NCBI GenBank assembly: GCA_004297575.1
Contig: SCSR01000080.1
Location: 1 to 6,806 of the forward strand
Length of the DNA: 6,806 bases
Origin: an archaeon
GTDB taxonomy: Archaea; Aenigmatarchaeota; Aenigmatarchaeia; CG10238-14; SCSR01
Reading direction: 5' to 3'
In this document: piece after piece, positions 5,896-6,806 of the stretch
Layout of the letters: every line of letters starts with the position of its first letter
Position numbering within the stretch: the stretch's first letter is position 1
The notes under the pieces: model-generated
The model's database searches: none
The model's input: only the letters and a program-made list of their open reading frames with translations
What the model was told of the DNA's origin: nothing
Program-made: the position numbers and the translations under genes

Positions 5896-5902
5896 TTTAT
5901 AT
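5896..5902 (+). promoter_or_regulatory. TATA box of the 273-aa gene
   Basis: TTTATAT, centred 27 nt upstream of the ATG at 5926. It predicts a leaderless transcript starting at that codon and excludes the upstream in-frame ATG at 5824, which lies inside the antisense transposase fragment. Confidence 0.55.
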
Positions 5903-5925
5903 CTCTTAATTGCATACCATTTGCT

Positions 5926-6747
5926 ATGGATCAGTTGCTTAAAGTATTGGAAGCAAGTTACGGCAACACTTATTGGTTGAATACGTTCGTTTCAAAAGGA
6001 CCGCTAGTGGTAGAGTTTCGTAACAAAGAGCCTTGGTTCATTGTTGACAAGAAAACACTGGGTTACCCGTTTGTCAAGTGGGTTGGTAGGAATATCCTTT
6101 CAGGTGGCAATTGGCGTGAGTCTGACTATGGTACTGCGGATGTCACCCCAATGTATATGTTCAAAAGGCAAATCAGGGAAGAATTGAAGAAAAATTGGCC
6201 TGGTGAACTGATGCTTACGGTCAAACCGTTTGCAGATTATATCGAGATTTCGAATGTAGATGATCATGGATATGAAAAAATGAGAGAGACGTCGCCACAG
6301 ACAAATGGGACTGTTCACGCCTTTGTGACTGTAATTGGAGCGACGATAGAAGGGGAGGAATTAGAGAGTGCATTGAACAAGCCACACGGCGAGTTAGACC
6401 CAGCATACTTGTTATCAAAAATTAGGTCTGCTGACGTGGGCACGGGGAAAGAAGCAGGTCTATCGGTCTATACAATGGAAGATTTGAAAAGGGGCGCGAT
6501 AAATTATTTTGCTGCCGGTGATGGTATCAAACTGGCAGATTACATCAATGAAACATATGGCGTAAAGCTATCATTCACACCAACAAATGGAAGCAGTTTC
6601 AGGCTGTCCGAGTTTTACCCAAACAAGCCATATGCCGAACGTAAAGATATGCTCCAGTATTTGAGAGTGAATCCTTTAAGGGAACCAATAAAGGACCATG
6701 GGTCGCCATTCAATAAACTGACAAAGACATTGTTAACAATTGTGTAA
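5926..6747 (+). CDS. conserved-looking protein of unknown function, 273 aa
   Basis: I do not recognise this family. The frame is open from 5824, but the ATG at 5926 is preferred because a TATA box lies 27 nt upstream and because the first 34 codons of the longer frame are antisense to transposase sequence. With this start the protein is soluble-looking, with no signal peptide or membrane helix. Visible features: an aromatic N-terminal region (YGNTYWLN, PWFIVD, FVKWVGRN); a charged helix KRQIREELKKNW at about residues 80-91; hydrophobic strands (ELMLTV, HAFVTVIGATI); a Glu-rich stretch; the helix AYLLSKIRSAD; and YTMEDLKRGAINYF. The alternating strands and helices look like a compact alpha/beta enzyme. 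Base composition resembles the older genes of the window, not the AT-rich passenger gene. It converges on the tRNA-Ala gene with 7 nt between its stop and the tRNA 3' end. Confidence 0.7.
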   Translation: MDQLLKVLEASYGNTYWLNTFVSKGPLVVEFRNKEPWFIVDKKTLGYPFVKWVGRNILSGGNWRESDYGTADVTPMYMFKRQIREELKKNWPGELMLTVKPFADYIEISNVDDHGYEKMRETSPQTNGTVHAFVTVIGATIEGEELESALNKPHGELDPAYLLSKIRSADVGTGKEAGLSVYTMEDLKRGAINYFAAGDGIKLADYINETYGVKLSFTPTNGSSFRLSEFYPNKPYAERKDMLQYLRVNPLREPIKDHGSPFNKLTKTLLTIV

Positions 6748-6754
6748 AGAGTTA

Positions 6755-6806
6755 TGGACCAACCGGGACTCGAACCCGGAGCCTCTCACATGCCATGCGA
6801 GCGGTC
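6755..6806 (-). tRNA. tRNA-Ala(GGC), 5' part cut by window
   Basis: Bases 22-73 are present. The anticodon arm is CTCGC-ATGGCAT-GTGAG (one G-U pair), with anticodon GGC. The variable loop is AGGCT and the T arm is CCGGG-TTCGAGT-CCCGG. The acceptor 3' strand is TTGGTCC with discriminator A (6755). U70 in this strand fits the G3-U70 identity pair of tRNA-Ala; G3 itself lies outside the window. CCA is not encoded. No intron in the anticodon loop. Confidence 0.92.

Noticed and set aside
5824..5925. Upstream in-frame extension of the 273-aa protein
   Set aside because: It is antisense to the transposase fragment, and a TATA box sits inside it pointing to the ATG at 5926.
6165..6201. Nudix-box resemblance in KRQIREELKKNW of the 273-aa protein
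   Set aside because: The spacing G-x5-E-x7-REUxEExGU is not met; only a charged helix with R-E-E is shared.
6755..6806. tRNA-Ala 3' end as an integration (att) site
   Set aside because: No second copy of the tRNA 3' sequence and no integrase are visible in the window.
1..6806. 16S rRNA, 5S rRNA and CRISPR array
   Set aside because: No 16S or 5S landmark sequences and no regularly spaced repeats were seen on either strand.

Overview
The window is archaeal chromosomal DNA. The evidence is an archaeal-type 23S rRNA with a bulge-helix-bulge (BHB) processing stem, TATA boxes placed 26-28 nt upstream of start codons (leaderless mRNAs), a tRNA-Ala without an encoded CCA, and a metzincin of the archaemetzincin type. 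The lineage cannot be fixed from the sequence. A divergent 23S with small inserts and no linked 16S would fit a fast-evolving group such as Micrarchaeota or other DPANN, or a Thermoplasmata-like lineage with unlinked rRNA genes. That is inference only.

Layout. At 1-341 (+) is the C-terminal half of a TRIC/UPF0126-type membrane protein, cut by the window edge. It converges on a GT2 family glycosyltransferase (338-1042, -), and the two stop codons overlap. Upstream of the glycosyltransferase on the same strand lies an atypical archaemetzincin-like protein (1070-1657, -) with its own TATA box.

From 4971 down to 1766 (-) runs a complete 23S rRNA gene. Its ends form a canonical BHB excision stem. 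The gene is about 240 nt longer than a usual archaeal 23S, and the excess sits in three inserts in domain V. One (2536-2629) is a convincing BHB intron whose removal restores the consensus loop. A second (78 nt) separates the equivalents of A2450 and A2451 in the peptidyl transferase centre. A third (about 64 nt) lies in helix 89. Several normally invariant bases also differ. The leader (4972-about 5230) has its own promoter, shows no linked 16S gene, and contains a box C/D-like sRNA candidate.

From about 5294 to about 5890 is a decayed IS6/IS240-like element: one terminal repeat, a transposase C-terminal fragment, and between them a small AT-rich gene for a PD-(D/E)XK (DUF3883/NOV_C-like) protein. 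At 5926-6747 (+) is an unrecognised 273-aa protein with its own TATA box. At 6755 to the end (-) is a partial tRNA-Ala(GGC).

The part most worth following is the set of domain V inserts in the 23S gene, together with the rRNA leader and its C/D-like element.
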